A stretch of DNA of 13,513 nucleotides, taken from the NCBI GenBank assembly GCA_036379935.1, contig DASVFT010000071.1, forward strand, positions 1 to 13,513, written 5' to 3'. Source of the stretch: JAOPZW01 sp036379935. GTDB lineage: Bacteria > Actinomycetota > Thermoleophilia > Solirubrobacterales > Solirubrobacteraceae. Positions within the stretch are counted from its first letter, which is position 1. Each line of letters begins with the position of its first letter. Below the pieces are notes generated by a model. That model had not been told where the DNA came from and did not search any database. It was given only the letters and a program-made list of their open reading frames with translations. Shown here piece after piece: positions 12,346 to 13,513 of the stretch. The translations under genes and the position numbers were made by a program.

Positions 12346-13513
12346 GCGACGTCCCTCGCCGTCAGGTCCTCGTAGGTCTCGCGCCGTACCGCCAGCCGGG
12401 CGTCGCCGTCCCTGACGAGGACCACCGGCGCTCGCGGCACGCCGTTGTAGGTGCTGGCCATCGAGTAGCCGTACGCGCCGGTGGCGGGCGTGACGACGAC
12501 GTCGCCGACCTGCGGATCGGCGAGCTCGGCGTCGCGGATGATGAGGTCGCCGGACTCGCAGTGCTTGCCGACGAGGTGGCAGAACGTGCCGCCGCCGAAG
12601 CGCGACGCGACCTGCGCCTCGTAGCGCGCGCCGTACAGCATCGGGCGCGGGTTGTCTGACATGCCGCCGTCGACGGCGACGTAGAGGTCGACGTTGCGCT
12701 TGATGGACTCGACCGTGTAGAGGGTCACCGTCGAGTTGGCCACGAGCGCCCGGCCCGGCTCGTCGAGGATGCGCACGTCGCCACCCATGACGTCGCGCAC
12801 GGCGTCGACCTTGGCCGCCACGTAGTCCTCGATCGAGGGCGGGTGCTCGGCGTTGACGTAGGCGACGCCCAGCCCGCCGCCGAGGTTGACCATCCCGTGC
12901 GTGGCGAGGCTCGCCATCGCCTCGAGCGCGGTACGGAAGCTCTCGACGTCGTAGATCTGCGAGCCGATGTGCAGGTGCAGCCCCTCGAGCTCGAGGCGGT
13001 CGGAGGCGTCGAGGCGCTCGATGGCGGCGCCGGCCAGCGCGAGCCCGAAGCCGAACTTCGTGTTGGGGCCGCCCGTCGAGATCGAGGGATGGGTGTCGGG
13101 GCTGATGCCGGGCGCCACGCGCAGCTGGACGCGCTGGGTGGCGCCGGCCGGGACCAGGCGCTCGAGGCGGTCGATGTCGGTCTCGTTGTCGACGACGACG
13201 TGGCCGACCCCGGCCGCGAGCGCCTCGGCCAGCTCGCGCTCGGACTTGGCGTTGCCGTGCAGGTGGATCCGCGCGGGGTCGAACCCGGCCTTGAGCGCGA
13301 TCGCGAGCTCGCCGCCGGAGGCCACGTCGCAGGCCAGGCCCTCGTCACGAAGGATGCGCAGCACCGCGGTGCAGGGAAAGGCCTTGGCGGCGAAGTGCAC
13401 CTCGAAGTCGTCGCAGCGGGCCGCGTAGGCGTCGGTGAAGGCCCGCGCCCGGGCGCGGATGTCGTCCTCGACCACGACGTAGACGGGCGTGCCGCACTCG
13501 CGCGCGAGCTCGA
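12342..13513 (-). CDS. lysA: Diaminopimelate decarboxylase (5' end outside the window)
   Basis: A PLP-dependent, alanine-racemase-fold enzyme that decarboxylates meso-diaminopimelate to L-lysine, the last lysine step. The frame is open to the window edge and the first visible residues (ELARECGTPVYVV) match the conserved GTPLYVYD start of the barrel domain. So the gene continues beyond 13513 and perhaps 20-30 N-terminal residues are missing; the in-frame GTG at 13475 is not the true start. Counting from the first complete codon (389 residues visible), the PLP lysine is K43 in FAAKAFPC. HIGSQI (181-186), GGGLGVAY (211-218) and EPGR (251-254) follow. The CESGD active-site motif has C318, and GAYGYSMASTYNG (345-357) lies near the end. 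The stop overlaps the hom start by four bases (GTGA). In other actinobacteria argS often precedes lysA; that is expected but not visible here. Confidence 0.96.
   Translation of the reverse strand, partial: ELARECGTPVYVVVEDDIRARARAFTDAYAARCDDFEVHFAAKAFPCTAVLRILRDEGLACDVASGGELAIALKAGFDPARIHLHGNAKSERELAEALAAGVGHVVVDNETDIDRLERLVPAGATQRVQLRVAPGISPDTHPSISTGGPNTKFGFGLALAGAAIERLDASDRLELEGLHLHIGSQIYDVESFRTALEAMASLATHGMVNLGGGLGVAYVNAEHPPSIEDYVAAKVDAVRDVMGGDVRILDEPGRALVANSTVTLYTVESIKRNVDLYVAVDGGMSDNPRPMLYGARYEAQVASRFGGGTFCHLVGKHCESGDLIIRDAELADPQVGDVVVTPATGAYGYSMASTYNGVPRAPVVLVRDGDARLAVRRETYEDLTARDVA
12353..12357 (-). promoter_or_regulatory. Ribosome binding site for hom inside lysA
   Basis: GAGGG on the minus strand lies 7 nt before the hom GTG at 12345, within the last codons of lysA. 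Together with the GTGA overlap it indicates coupled translation and supports the chosen start. Confidence 0.55.

Noticed and set aside
1..13513. CRISPR arrays, tRNA or rRNA genes, transposases, integrases, attachment sites, toxin-antitoxin pairs
   Set aside because: Read through on both strands, none was found: no regularly spaced repeats, no recombinase motifs and no recognisable structured RNA gene. Gene density leaves no gap longer than 300 bases.

Overview
The window is a stretch of chromosome from a GC-rich actinobacterium. The best lineage guess is the deep-branching class Thermoleophilia (Solirubrobacterales), but that is an inference from gene content and base composition. Supporting observations are a MarP-type membrane serine protease, a lysA-hom-thrC-thrB amino-acid operon, a MecA/PbpLipo-like transpeptidase, a zinc-ribbon/FHA protein, and many apparently leaderless starts preceded by a TANNNT box. 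There are no transposases, integrases, tRNA or rRNA genes, and no CRISPR array. It reads as an ordinary chromosomal core with a few little-studied genes.

Layout, left to right. 1-775: a small zinc-ribbon protein (-) diverges from a cytosolic FKBP-type prolyl isomerase (+). 788-4245 (-): a MarP-like CvpA/trypsin protease followed by a type IA topoisomerase of the TopB class. 4272-6065 (+): a membrane-anchored class B penicillin-binding protein. It is transcribed divergently from the protease gene, with only 26 bp between the start codons. 6078-7498 (-): three small co-oriented genes, in transcription order a zinc-ribbon protein, an SRPBCC-fold protein and a lipoprotein. 7499-7743: a regulatory-looking intergenic region. 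7744-9211 (+): a zinc-ribbon/FHA protein and an orphan ParA/MinD-type ATPase, separated by a strong hairpin. 9218-13513 (-): the tightly overlapping operon lysA (cut by the window end), hom, thrC, thrB, covering the last lysine step and most of the threonine branch.

Functional themes. The protease and the PBP both act at or outside the membrane and appear to share one bidirectional promoter, suggesting co-expression of envelope functions. The operon makes lysine from meso-diaminopimelate and threonine from aspartate semialdehyde; no aspartate kinase or aspartate-semialdehyde dehydrogenase is present here. The FHA/ParA pair is the least explained part: a phosphothreonine-recognition module next to a surface-patterning ATPase with no ParB gene in view.

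The most general sequence observation is that eight starts which are not translationally coupled have a TANNNT hexamer 4-13 nt upstream and no Shine-Dalgarno sequence. The coupled genes of the threonine operon lack it, and the FHA gene instead has a real ribosome binding site and an untranslated leader.
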